This document shows, in pieces, positions 9,609-22,134 of a DNA stretch of 64,000 nt (the first letter of the stretch is position 1; each line of letters starts with the position of its first letter). The notes beneath the pieces are model-generated. The model worked only from the letters and a program-made list of their open reading frames with translations. It was not told the origin of the DNA and did not search any database. Made by a program: the position numbers and the translations under genes. The DNA comes from Bathynomus jamesi (taxonomy: Eukaryota; Arthropoda; Malacostraca; Isopoda; Cirolanidae), in NCBI GenBank assembly GCA_023014485.1, contig JAJOZX010012084.1, positions 37,654 through 101,653 on the forward strand. Reading direction: 5' to 3'.

Positions 9609-11513
9609 TGCAAAATGAACAATGATAATCCATATTCATTTTTACATAAGAACCAAAATCGCTTAACGCGAGTTTGGATAATAATTTTACTTGTAGCTTC
9701 CTATTTTTGTTCGTGTCACAACCCTACGATCTACCATATCTATGGTTTAGTCGTATCCATTTTCCATTTGTTATAGAAGTTATTATAATTAATTATGAAT
9801 TGTCTTGCATCTCACCCTCGACCCTAGATTATGCATAGACATTGCATGTAACAGGATTGGAACCCGTAGTTGTACTTCTTAGTCATTACTACCCACTCTT
9901 TGTCTCTAATTCGTTCTTGTAAATCTTCCTAATAATGATTTGTACTATACGTACAAATTCAATAACTATGACGTCACATTTTCCCGTCATTTATTTCCCT
10001 TCATCATATATCTAGTATTCAATGTATGAAAATTCTTTAACATCATACTAAGGACGAAACACTCTATAGAAGTCATTATTTATGTTATGTAGTATAAATA
10101 TAACTATTATTCGACCATATACCCCGCCCCCATACGTCCATATCTTATCTTGACCATTATCGTATGTCAATTTTATTAAATATTCATTTTTGCTATGAAA
10201 CGCCAAACTTTAGGCCTTCGTTCGAAAACGCAAAAATACGTTCTCGTATTGTTTTTTTTATTATTTTTTTTCAAGTGCGTTCACCCCTCAAGATATTCAT
10301 AAATGCTTAGTAAGATCAAATTCCGCTCACTACGACAGATTCGAACGCCTCAAAGATAAAATATCTCCTTTCGCTCTGATTTCAAATTTATAACATATAA
10401 ACATACATATTATGTTGTATATAAATCCAAACCATATGTGCCCATGTACTTTGTATTATATTTCTAACATCTTAATTGTCTATTAATATGAAACACTGTA
10501 AAAACAAAACAAAGTTATAGTAACTGTTTAATTGTAATCAACTGTAATACTTTAATTTAATATAACGTAATGTACTTTAATGAAACTGTAATTAATAATA
10601 ACTTGTAATGTACTTCATTGAAACTGTAATTAAATGTAATGATTTAATTTATAATGTAAGAATGTACTTTAATGGAATTGTAGTTAACGATAATAAATGA
10701 ATTAATTGGTAATTGTAATCGTAATTGTAATGAACCAAAATTAATACATAATCAGTCATGTACTTAAACTGTACGTATGTACTACTACGAAACTATATCG
10801 CCTTCAGAAATGTTGACTCGGCGAAAAATTCAATTAGTTTTTTTATTTTTATTTTTATAATTTTTATTTGGAATCTTTCATCTGATCATGTGTTTAAAAG
10901 GGGGAAATTTAACCTTCAACTGTCATCCCCCAAACATTTAGGTTTATAGTATACATGTATTTGTAAAATTAAGACACTTCTTCATTAAGTCACTTCTTCA
11001 TTATCGTACTTCATTATAGCACTTCATTAGGACTCCTTTGTTAGCAGCCTTGCTGCGAGGAGGGGGCAGAGGCCCCTTGCCTCCTTAATATTTTTAGATT
11101 CCGGCCTGAGCCATGGTCGAAAGAGGTCGAACCTCTACCCTGTAAATTCAGAGCACTACCTGTATATTTTGAGAAGTAAACCACAGTAAAAAGAAGTTTT
11201 TATCTTTTCCTTCGAGCCTTGTTCTCTTCAAGAACTTAGTCAGTAAAGTCGATAATTTTAGTATCAGAGAAAGTATCAGAGTATTATAGAAAGAGAAGAA
11301 TTAAAAATTGGCGACCCTTTGCCCAAATTAAGAGACAACCCAAGCACCATAGAAGATATCGGCATAACAGTCTGGCGAGTCTGTAGCCAAGAGTTTAACA
11401 AGAGGCGACCGAAAAGAATTAGAATGTTATAGAAGAAATATCCGTTGCTTGCCTCCTAACTAGAACCCCCGTCGATCCGAACCACCCCAGGGCCATAGAC
11501 AGAGGGGTTAACA
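9609..11513 (+). repeat. LTR1 (1905 bp)
   Basis: Starts TGCAAAATGAACAATG in the (TA)n flank and ends GGGGTTAACA, directly followed by TTG and the primer-binding site. It contains a TGACGTCA palindrome in the first 400 bp and a long TAATTGTAATG-rich section at about 10500-10740. It carries the uninterrupted GAATGTTATAGAAG site at about 11424 that piggyBac occupies in LTR2. Confidence 0.88.
9969..9976. promoter_or_regulatory. TGACGTCA palindrome (CRE-type) in LTR1
   Basis: A perfect full-length CREB/ATF-type octamer, present at the same place in all three LTRs (9969, 15178, 22498), in the part that would be U3. Function is inferred from the motif only. Confidence 0.4.
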
Positions 11514-11516
11514 TTG

Positions 11517-11529
11517 TGGCGACCCTGCC
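11517..11529 (+). promoter_or_regulatory. tRNA primer-binding site of copy 1
   Basis: TGGCGACCCTGCC starts four bases after the LTR end; TGG is the complement of a tRNA CCA tail. A second very similar string, TGGCGACCCTTTGCC, lies about 200 bp upstream inside the LTR (about 11310). Confidence 0.65.
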
Positions 11530-12419
11530 AGGATAAGAAAAAGATTTTTAGAAGAAGATTATTTTAAGAAGATTATTTTAAGATTATTTAAGAAGAAGAT
11601 TATTCTAAGAAGATTATTTTAACAAGAAGATTTTAACAAGAAGATTTTAACAAGTGGCCACTCTTTGGCCAAGATAGAAATTACCCTGCATCAGGATAAA
11701 ACCAGTTGACCGGCGTGTCACGACTTCTAGTTCGTAACATCCACCCTTGAACCGGTGTGTCACGACTCCAAGTTCTCCACGCCTAATTTTCATCCAAGAA
11801 GAAGTAGGCCAGTAAGACGTCTTCAGGACACGTCTCAAGGATTTCCCCATATAAAATTTTGTTAAGTACAGTTTGTTTTTTTAAGTAATTTATAAACACT
11901 TGAAAAGTCAGTATTATTAACAGTTAATATTTAGTATGGAGCCAGAATTTAACACAAAACACAGTGAACACTTCAGACACCAGTGATACATTTGTTTTTA
12001 TTGAAACAGTAATTTCAAGAGAGTTAATTTCAAAGAGAGTTAATTTCAAAGAGAGTTAATTTCAAAGAGAGTTAATTTCAAGAGTGTTAATTTCAAGAGA
12101 GTTAATTTCAGAGAGTGAATTTGTTATTTTCACTACTATATTCAGTATAGAATAATTTTATTTTATGTATCAAACATAATAGTATCGTACCTTCGTGTAC
12201 ATTCGAGTGAAATGTTGTTTACATTTTATATTTTTGTTTGCAAATTTTTTTCAAATTATTGAATTGAATTGACTTGCAAATTAAGAGAGAGAGTGTTTAT
12301 AGAGAGTTTATAGATTTAGAGAGATACTTGAAGTCATTTTTTTGAAGTCATTTTTGAAGTCAGTTTTTGAAGTCAGAAGGTTGCACCAAGAGGGTCAACC
12401 AAAACAGAGGTTAATCGTC

Positions 12420-12885
12420 TCCACTTGATAGAGATCAAGTGCAGTCATTTTCCATTTTCAGTTAATTTCAAGTTAGACAGTTTAAGTTATAGAGATACTT
12501 GATTGCATTTCAAGTAAGTCGGTTGCACCAAGAGGGTCAACCAAAACAGAGGTTAATCGTCTCCATTTGATAGAGATCAAGTGCAGTCATTTTCCGTTTT
12601 CAGTTAACCTTCACTTGATAGCAGTTCAAGTGCAAGTCAGTTTAAGTTTCAAGATACTACTTGATAAGAGGTCAAGTCAGAAGGTTGCGCCAAGACGGAC
12701 AACCGCCCCAGAGATTTATAGAAATACTTGAAGCAGTTTCAAGTTTGACAGTTTAAGTTTCAAGATACTTGACAAGCGTTCAAGTTAGACAGTTTCAGAA
12801 TACTTGACAAGCGTTCAAGTCAGACAGTTTCAGAATACTTGATAGAGTTCAAGTTAGGTTCAGAATACTTGATAGAGTTCAAGTC
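12420..12885 (+). repeat. Array of CTTGA-N-TCAAG stem-loops, copy 1
   Basis: Eight short inverted repeats follow each other: CTTGATAGAGATCAAG, TTGATAGAGATCAA, CTTGATAGCAGTTCAAG, CTTGATAAGAGGTCAAG, CTTGACAAGCGTTCAAG (twice) and CTTGATAGAGTTCAAG (twice). The pentamer stem is constant while the loop varies, as in a selected or recently amplified RNA hairpin. The series recurs in internal region 2. Confidence 0.75.
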
Positions 12886-14801
12886 AGTTTATTTCGAGTC
12901 CCAAGTCAGTTTTATTTCGAGTCCCAAGTCATTTTATTTCGAGTCCCAAGTCATTTTTATTTCGAGTCCCAAGTCAGTTTTCAATGCAGTCAATTGAATT
13001 CAACTTTTCCTTTGTAATTTAAGATAATTTAATTTAAGAAAATGTAATCTAAGAATTTAATTCAACCTTTTTTTTGTGTTGTAAAAGAGAATTTAATTCA
13101 ACCTGAATTGACCGGGTTGCGTCTTTAGTTTAACTTTTTTTTTTTGTAAGAAGGAAATGGACCGATTTGTCTTCTTTTTCATGCCATTGTTGCGTATATA
13201 AATATATAGGTAACATGACATTTTATTGTTTGTAACAAAACCGTTTTTACAAAGGTTGTAACGATTTTGGTAATTATTGTAATGTATATGAGGAACATGC
13301 CGTCCCTCCGTTTTGTTTCAACTCTTTTAATTTTTGTTCTAAGTAGTGTGACAAGCAATCTTTTTTTAAAGAGCAAAGTGTCACGAAAGACGTATTGTCA
13401 ATTTCAGACTTATACCCCCGGCTTATTCACTCAATTCCCCCGAATGTCGTACTCCAAACTTTGTCTTTTTATTTTATTTTATTTTAACACCCCCAACCCC
13501 AGTTGAACCGTGTCAACCAGAGAAATGGTTCAACCATGGTTAATTCCTCTTTGGTACGATGGAACATAACCTTAATTTAGGTTGTGTTTTTTTATATTAC
13601 AGTATATGTTTAGTTCATTATAGTTTATAATTGATTTCTATTTTCAATGTTTATATTTTTATATTTTTTTTTATTCGATTAATAATGAGTAATTATCGTA
13701 GTCGAATTTAATTAATTGTGTGTCAAAATATCAAATAATTCAAATTCTATCAACATTCAACGAAAGTATGATTTTTCTACTTAACATGCAAAAATTATTA
13801 AACCTTTTTAATATTTTTTTGTATTATAAAAAATAATTTTAAATGTAAAATTTACCTGTAATTTAGAATTTTATAATAATTGACCTTGAGCTTAAAGGAT
13901 TTTATAATAATAATAATAATGATAATAATAATAACAATAACTGACTTAAACTTAAAAGATTTTATAACCCTAAACCCATCTTAAATTATTATACATTATT
14001 TTTAAACTTTGTTAATTCAAAAACCCTCCAAATCCCTACACATTTGACCACAGGTCTATACATCATCCACTACGTAATTCGATTTGTACCTACAACAGTC
14101 AATAAAAATGCATGTATGCACATTATATATACTATATATATACAGCCCTTATGCTAAAATCATTGAATATCACAATAAAACTATTTCATTACATAAGTGC
14201 AAACTATGCTATTTAGTCTTAATCATTTGTGCTTTCTAATATATCTTGCTCATGCATTTATTCAGTTACTTGAACAATCCTATCAGCTAATCTGTCCCTC
14301 GAAATTGTAAAATACACACTTTGCACCTAATACACCCAAATACACACTAGACCACAGGTCTATACATCATCCATTACGTAATTCGATTTTTTACCTACAA
14401 TAATCAATAAAATTAGTTTATCAAGTGTACTATCATGGAAGCCTCGAAAAATCCATGAACTTTAAAATTTATGTTTTTCCCTTTACCTATTCATTATGAA
14501 TGTAATTTTCCCCCAGAAAAAAAAAATTAAAAAAAAAAAAATTTAACAATATCATTCTTTCTAACTTAATTGTTTGTCTAAAATTAAAGTTCTAATCTTT
14601 GAATTTTTTTATATTTTGTAAGCAAGTGTCATTTTAAAGATTTGATACTCTGCATTGTACTCAAGTACCCGAACTCGTTCTGTATAAAACTTGTATTGTA
14701 AAAAAGAATGTCGTCATCTAACTTGAAGTAGTTAGGATGTTATTTTCTCATTTGTATTGTATTAATGGTACCCTACTAGATTATTGTATAAATATCATTT
14801 T

Positions 14802-14810
14802 AGAGGGGGA
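14802..14810 (+). promoter_or_regulatory. Polypurine tract before LTR2
   Basis: AGAGGGGGA followed by ACAA and the TG that starts LTR2. Purine-only tract at the expected position for plus-strand priming; identical at 22122-22130. Confidence 0.7.
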
Positions 14811-15177
14811 ACAATGTAAAAAATGAACAATGAATAATCCATATTCATTTTTACATAAGAACCAAAATCGCTTAACGCGAGTTTGGATAATAATTTTACT
14901 TGTAGCTTCCTATTTTTGTTCGTGTCACAACCCTACGATCTACCATATCTATGGTTTAGTCGTATCCATTTTCCATTTGTTATAGAAGTTATTATAATTA
15001 ATTATGAATTGTCTTGCATCTCACCCTCGACCCTAGATTATGCATAGACATTGCATGTAACAGGATTGGAACCCGTAGTTGTACTTCTTAGTCATTACTA
15101 CCCACTCTTTGTCTCTAATTCGTTCTTGTAAATCTTCCTAATAATGATTTGTACTATACGTAAAAATTCAATAACTA

Positions 15178-15185
15178 TGACGTCA
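15178..15185. promoter_or_regulatory. TGACGTCA palindrome in LTR2
   Basis: Same CRE-type octamer as in LTR1 and LTR3. Confidence 0.4.
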
Positions 15186-16626
15186 CATTTTCCCGCCATT
15201 TATTTCCCTTCATCATATATCTAGTATTCAATGTATGAAAATTCTTTAACATCATACTAAGGACGAAACACTATAGAAGTCATTATTTATGTTATGTAGT
15301 ATAAATATAACTATTATTCGACCATATACCCCGCCCCCATACGTCCATATCTTAACTTGACCATTATCGTATGTCAATTTTATTAAATATTCATTTTTGC
15401 TATGAAACGCCAAACTTTAGGCCTTCGTTCGAAAACGCAAAAATACGTTCTCGTATTGTTTTTTTATTATTTTTTTCAAGTGCGTTCACCCCTCAAGATA
15501 TTCATAAATGCTTAGTAAGATCAAATTCCGCTCACTACGACAGATTCGAACGCCTCAAAGATAAAATATCTCCTTTCGCTCTGATTTCAAATTTATAACA
15601 TATAACATAATATTATGTTGTATATAAATCCAAACCATATGTGCCCATGTACTTTGTATTATATTTCTAACATCTTAATTGTCTATTAATATGAAACACT
15701 GTAAAAACAAAACAAAGTTATAGTAACTGTTTAATTGTAATCAACTGTAATACTTTAATTTAATATAACGTAATGTACTTTAATGAAACTGTAATTAATA
15801 ATAACTTGTAATGTACTTCATTGAAACTGTAATTAAATGTAATGACTTAATTTATAATGTAAGAATGTACTTTAATGGAATTGTAGTTAACGATAATAAA
15901 TGAATTAATTGGTAATTGTAATCGTAATTGTAATGAACCAAAATTAATACATACTCAGTCATGTACTTAAACTGTACGTATGTACTACTACGAAACTATA
16001 TCGCCTTCAGAAATGTTGACGGCGAAAAATTCAATTAGTTTTTTTATTTTTATTTTTATAATTTTTATTTGGAATCTTTCATCTGATCATGTGTTTAAAA
16101 GGGGGGAAATTTAACCTTCAACTGTCATCCCCCAAACATTTAGGTTTATAGTATACATGTATTTGTAAAATTAAGACACTTCTTCATTAAGTCACTTCTT
16201 CATTATCGTACTTCATTAGCACTAGGACTCCTTTGTTAGCAGCCTTGCTGCGAGGAGGGGGCAGAGGCCCCTTGCCTCCTTAATATTTTTAGATTCCGGC
16301 CTGAGCCATGGTCGAAAGAGGTCGAACCTCTACCCCTGTAAATTCAGAGCACTACCTGTATATTTTGAGAAGTAAACCACAGTAAAAAGAAGTTTTTATC
16401 TTTTCCTTCGAGCCTTGTTCTCTTCAAGAACTTAGTCAGTAAAGTCGATAATTTTAGTATCAGAGAAAGTATCAGAGTATTATAGAAAGAGAAGAATTAA
16501 AAATTGGCGACCCTTTGCCCAAATTAAGAGACAACCCAAGCACCATAGAAGATATCGGCATAACAGTCTGGCGAGTCTGTAGCCAAGAGTTTAACAAGAG
16601 GCGACCGAAAAGAATTAGAATGTTAT

Positions 16627-17122
16627 CCCTTTCATGCCCCATGGTCGTTCAGAAGACCATTACAAATTTTTCCAAGTTTAGACCCTATTCCCTGATAGAT
16701 TAGAGTTCAATTTTGCATCATACGGCTGGTAGCTTCAAGCTGGAGACAACTAAACGTATAAAATTGTGGATGAGTCAGTTACCGCCACGTCATGCGGGTG
16801 TCAACACGTGGTCCAAGCGCTGTTTTCAGAATTTCATCCAACTGGTAAGTCTACATATGTATATTATATGTAAACTATAAAATATTTCAGCTAAAATAAC
16901 TGTTATTGTGTTTTTTATGTTATAATTGGGTACAGTTAGGTCATACTAGAACAATTATAAGCAAAAAATATTTAATTTTATATTAGGCTTACGGTGAAAT
17001 TATGGTATTTCAAACGACCATTGGGCAGAATGTACTAACGTTTTTTTTCAGATTGCGTAGGATATTTTCTTGAATTCTTTGTACTTTCGTTGTATAAATA
17101 TAGTGGCTAAAGCATATATATA

Positions 17123-17153
<31 letters not shown>

Positions 17154-18830
17154 GAATTATTTTTCCTTGTTTCAGATAATGGATGAGCCGGCGCCTAGTG
17201 GAACAAATGAACATCTGATCGAAAAATGCTTGCCAAAAAGAAAGTCTTCTCTATCGATGAAGCAGTTTCACTAATTTTATGTCCTACGTTAGAATCGGAA
17301 AATGAACTCAGTGCTGATGATGAAGATGAGGATGAATATGAAAATTGTATAGCTCATAAACAGACATTTATGGCTGAAAGAAGTCATCTACAGGTAAATA
17401 GTAATGTTACTGCCGAAATTGAAAGTTCAGACAGTAGTGATGATGATTCAACTTTGCCCTCCCAACAACAACAGAAAATCAATACCCCTAATATGTCAGT
17501 TGATGCACCAAAATGGAGAAAGAAGGAATTTGAACTCTTACACAACGTTCAGTGGAAAGATTCTTTATATGTTGATGAAACTTGGTTTGATAAACCTCCA
17601 ATTTTTTTCTTCCATTTACTTTTTGATAAAACACTAATTCAACACATTTGTGATCATACGAATATGTATGCTCTTCAAAGGGATGGCAAAGAAATAAAAA
17701 TTAGTGTGGATGAAATAACATCATATTTACGGATCTTGCTGTATGGTGGTGTAATTAATTTTCCCACTTATCGGTTTTTCTGGAAAAGTGGTTCTAGGTT
17801 TGCTCCAGTAGCAGATGTTATGTCAAGGAATAGATTTGAAGAAATAAAACGATACCTACATTTCAATAATAATGCAGAAATTCCAGGTAAAAATGACCCT
17901 AACTCAGATAAGTGTTTCAAAATTCGACCAATACTTGAATCAGTTAGACAAAATTGTCTCAAAATCTCTCCAGAAGAGCACCAAACTATAGACGAGCAAA
18001 TTATTCCTACAAAGAGCAGAATTTCCTTCAAACAGTACAATCCTCAAAAACCCCATACGTGGGGATACAAAGTTATTTCACGAGCTGGTGGAAGTGGCTT
18101 TATATATAATTTCCATTTGTGTACTGGCAAAGACTCATGCCCAGATATTGATAAAAGTCTGGGAATATCTTCAGGATTTGTGAAGAAACTAGCAGAAGGC
18201 ATACCAAAGCACAAAAATTACAAATTGTGTTATGACAACTGGTTTAGTTCTATAGAACTATGTAGACAGCTCAAAAAAGATGGTATATGGTCCCTTGCAA
18301 CTATTCGACCTAATCGACTGGAAGGCTGTAACCTTACAGAAGCAACTAAACTGAAGAAAGATGGGCGAGGCAGCTTTGATTATATGATTGATACAATCTC
18401 TAATGACATTGTCATAAAATGGTTTGACAATAAACCGGTGCATATTTTGCTAAACCAAACAGATGCAGAAAGTGCATAAATGCACATACTAAAGTCATGT
18501 GTACTAAATGTAAAATAGGTTTGTGTTTTACTCCACAAAGGAACTGTTTTCTAGATTATCATAAAAAATAAGTCAGCTGAGTTAATCTGTTTCTATGAAT
18601 GTCTACATTTATTTGGAAAAAAGTTTTTGTTTGGAAAAAAAAATATATTTTTCAAGGAATTTATACAGTTAATATGCCCAATGGTCATTTAGAGGACCAT
18701 TTTGTAATTTTCTTCCTATAACAATAAAATTGAAAATGAAGGTTTCTGGTTTCAATTATACCTCTTCTAAATAGATTAAGATTGAAAAAATAAAAAAATT
18801 GGCGTTCAATACATTTTGGGTATGAAAGGG
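16627..18830 (+). mobile_element. piggyBac-like transposon in LTR2, target TTAT
   Basis: Ends CCCTTTCATGCCC (left) and GGGTATGAAAGGG (right) are inverted repeats flanked by TTAT on both sides (16623-16626, 18831-18834). LTR1 and LTR3 show the empty site with a single TTAT, so the duplication is certain even though TTAA is the usual piggyBac target. Just inside each end is a palindrome of the form ATGGTC-8nt-GACCAT. A (TA)n run at about 17118-17152 lies before the coding region. Confidence 0.9.
17179..18571 (+). pseudogene. piggyBac transposase, frameshifted and internally deleted
   Basis: The likely start is ATG 17179, which reads MDEPAPSGTNEHLIEK and then loses frame near 17224; the main frame runs 17226-18479. 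It has an acidic N-terminus, then the DDE_Tnp_1_7 core: TIDEQIIP (first Asp), CYDNWFSS (second Asp) and IKWFDNKPV (third Asp), so the DDD triad is present. The frame stops at 18477-18479. In another frame, 18476-18571 encodes TKCKIGLCFTPQRNCFLDYH, the C-terminal cysteine-rich end-binding domain of piggyBac. Roughly a hundred residues normally lying between the third Asp and that domain are missing. It is dead as it stands. Confidence 0.88.
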
Positions 18831-18922
18831 TTATAGAAGAAATATCCGTTGCTTGCCTCCTAACTACAGTAGAACCCCCGTCGATCCGAACCACCCCAGG
18901 GCCATAGACGGAGGGGTTAACA

Positions 18923-21900
18923 TTGTGGCGACCCTGCCAAGATAAGAAAAAGATTTTTAGAAGAAGATTATTTTAAGAAGAAGATTATTTTAAGAAGATT
19001 ATTTTAAGAAGAAGATTATTTTAAGAAGAAGATTTTAACAAGAAGATTTTAACAAGTGGCCACTCTTTGGCCAAGATAGAAATTACCCTGCATCAGGATA
19101 AAACCAGTTGACCGGCGTGTCACGACTTCTAGTTCGTAACATCCACCCTTGAACCGGTGTGTCACGACTCCAAGTTCTCCACGCCTAATTTTCATCCAAG
19201 AAGAAGTAGCCAGCAAGACGTCTTCAGGACACGTCTCAAGGATTTCCCCATAGAAAATTTTGTTAAGTACAGTTTGTTTTTTTAAGTAATTTATAAACAC
19301 TTGAAAAGTCAGTATTATTAACAGTTAATATTTAGTATGGAGCCAGAATTTAACACAAAACACAGTGAACACTTCAGACACCAGTGATACATTTGTTTTT
19401 ATTGAAACAGTAATTTCAAGAGAGTTAATTTCAAAGAGAGTTAATTTCAAAGAGAGTTAATTTCAAAGAGAGTTAATTTCAAGAGAGTTAATTTCAAAGA
19501 GAGTTAATTTCAAGAGAGTTAATTTCAAGAGAGTTAATTTCAGAGAGTGAATTTCAGTTATTTTCACTACTATATTCAGTATAGAATAATTTTATTTTAT
19601 GTATCAAACATAATAGTATCGTACCTTCGTGTACATTCTAGTGAAATGTTGTTTACATTTTATATTTTTGTTTGCAAATTTTTTTCAAATTATTGAATTG
19701 AATTGACTTGCAAATTAAGAGAGAGAGTGTTTATAGAGAGTTTATAGATTTAGAGAGATACTTGAAGTCATTTTTTTGAAGTCATTTTTGAAGTCATTTT
19801 TGAAGTCAGTTTTTGAAGTCAGAAGGTTGCACCAAGAGGGTCAACCAAAACAGAGGTTAATCGTCTCCACTTGATAGAGATCAAGTGCAGTCATTTTCCG
19901 TTTTCAGTTAACCTTCACTTGATAGCAGTTCAAGTGCAAGTCAGTTTAAGTTTCAAGATACTACTTGATAAGAGGTCAAGTCAGAAGGTTGCGCCAAGAC
20001 GGACAACCGCCCCAGAGATTTATAGAAATACTTGAAGCAGTTTCAAGTTAGACAGTTTAAGTTTCAAGATACTTGACAAGCGTTCAAGTTAGACAGTTTC
20101 AGAATACTTGACAAGCGTTCAAGTCAGACAGTTTCAGAATACTTGATAGAGTTCAAGTTAGGTTCAGAATACTTGATAGAGTTCAAGTTAGGTTCAGAAT
20201 ACTTGATAGAGTTCAAGTCAGTTTTATTTCGAGTCCCAAGTCAGTTTTATTTCGAGTCCCAAGTCATTTTTATTTCGAGTCCCAAGTCAGTTTTCAATGC
20301 AGTCAATTGAATTCAACTTTTCCTTTGTAATTTAAGATAATTTAATTTAAGAAAATGTAATCTAAGAATTTAATTCAACCTTTTTTTTGTGTTGTAAAAG
20401 AGAATTTAATTCAACCTGAATTGACCGGGTTGCGTCTTTAGTTTAACTTTTTTTTTGTTTGTAAGAAGGAAATGGACCGATTTGTCTTCTTTTTCATGCC
20501 ATTGTTGCGTATATAAATATATAGGTAACATGACATTTTATTGTTTGTAACAAAACCGTTTTTACAAAGGTTGTAACGATTTTGGTAATTATTGTAATGT
20601 ATATGAGGAACATGCCGTCCCTCCGTTTTGTTTCAACTCTTTTAATTTTTGTTCTAAGTAGTGTGACAAGCAATCTTTTTTTAAAGAGCAAAGTGCTCAC
20701 GAAAGACGTATTGTCAATTTCAGACTTATACCCCCCGCTTAGTCACTCAATTCCCCCGAATGTCGTACTCCAAACTTTGTCTTTTTATTTTATTTTATTT
20801 TAACACCCCCAACCCCAGTTGAACCGTGTCAACCAGAGAAATGGTTCAACCATGGTTAATTCCTCTTTGGTACGATGGAACATAACCTCAATTTAGGTTA
20901 AGTGTTTTTTTATATTACAGTATATGTTTAGTTCATTATAGTTTATAATTGATTTCTATTTTCAATGTTTATATTTTTTATATTTTTTTTTATTCGATTA
21001 ATAATGAGTAATTATCGTAGTCGAATTTAATTAATTGTGTGTCAAAATATCAAATAATTCAAATTCTATCAACATTCAACGAAAGTATGATTTTTCTACT
21101 TAACATGCAAAAATTATTAAACCTTTTTAATATTTTTTTGTATTAGAAAAAATAATTTTAAATGTAAAATTTACCTGTAATTTAGAATTTTATAATAATT
21201 GACCTTGAGATTAAAGGATTTTATAATAATAATAATAATGATAATAATAATAACAATAACTGACTTAAACTTAAAGATTTTATAACCCTAAACCCATCTT
21301 AAATTATTATACATTATTTTTAAACTTTGTTAATTCAAAAACCTTCCAAATCCCTACACATTTGACCACAAGTCTATACATCATCCACTACGTAATTCGA
21401 TTTGTACCTACAACAGTCAATAAAAATGCATGTATGCACATTATATATACTATATATATATACAGCCCTTATGCTAAAATCATTGAATATCACAATAAAA
21501 CTATTTCATTACGTAAGTGCAAACTATGCTATTTAGTCTTAATCATTTGTGCTTTCTAATATATCTTGCTCATGCATTTATTCAGTTACTTGAACAATCC
21601 TATCAGCTAATCTGTCCCTCGAAATTGTAAAATACACACTTTGCACCTAATACACCCAAATACACACTAGACCACAGGTCTATACATCATCCATTACGTA
21701 ATTCGATTTTTTACCTACAATAGTCAATAAAATTAGTTTATCAAGTGTACTATCATGGAAGCCTCGAAAAATCCATGAACTTTAAAATTTATGTTTTTCC
21801 CTTTACCTATTCATTATGAATGTAATTTTCCCCCAGAAAAAAAATTAAAAAAAAAAAAATTTAACAATATCATTCTTTCTCTAACTTAATTGTTTGTCTA

Positions 21901-22134
21901 AAATTAAAGTTCTAATCTTTGAATTTTTTTATATTTTGTAAGCAAGTGTCATTTTAAAGATTTGATACTCTGCATTGTACTCAACTACCCGAACTCGTTC
22001 TGTATAAAACTTGTATTGTAAAAAAGAATGTCGTCATCTAACTTGAAGTAGTTAGGATGTTATTTTCTCATTTGTATTGTATTAATGGTACCCTACTAGA
22101 TTATTGTATAAATATCATTTTAGAGGGGGAACAA
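18923..22134 (+). other. Internal region 2 of the LTR element, non-coding
   Basis: About 3.2 kb, homologous throughout to 11514-14814 but with different copy numbers of the short tandem units (GAGTTAATTTCAAA at about 19412-19550, the stem-loop series at about 19868-20220). The primer-binding site is at 18926 and the polypurine tract at 22122-22130. No coding capacity. Confidence 0.85.
19868..20220 (+). repeat. Array of CTTGA-N-TCAAG stem-loops, copy 2
   Basis: Same series as 12420-12885 with one unit-group fewer near the start and one more CTTGATAGAGTTCAAG near the end, showing turnover in copy number while the stem is kept. Confidence 0.75.

Larger units (their letters stand above)
11514..14814 (+). 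other. Internal region 1 of the LTR element, non-coding
   Basis: About 3.3 kb with a primer-binding site at its start and a polypurine tract (14802-14810) at its end. It holds, in order, AAGAAGATTATTTT repeats, tandem GAGTTAATTTCAAA units (about 12005-12120), a CTTGA...TCAAG stem-loop series (about 12420-12885), TTTATTTCGAGTCCCAAGTCA units (about 12887-12980), and long AT-rich sequence. The 79-aa ORF at 13267 is not conserved in copy 2, where a frameshift changes its tail. Confidence 0.85.
14815..18922 (+). repeat. LTR2, split by a piggyBac element
   Basis: Without the 2204-bp insertion at 16627-18830 and its duplicated TTAT it is about 1900 bp, matching LTR1 and LTR3. It begins TGTAAAAAATGAAC and ends GGGGTTAACA at 18922, with the primer-binding site from 18926. 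Confidence 0.88.

Noticed and set aside
13267..13506. 79-aa ORF with a hydrophobic segment in internal region 1
   Set aside because: Its homologue in internal region 2 (20582-20803) changes frame after ~38 codons, so the protein is not conserved.
15371..15598. ORFs in LTR copies (65-75 aa)
   Set aside because: Length and start vary between the three LTRs because of indels in a T-run; no conserved protein.
16515..16703. 62-aa ORF at the LTR2/piggyBac junction
   Set aside because: It crosses the transposon insertion point and differs from LTR1 and LTR3.
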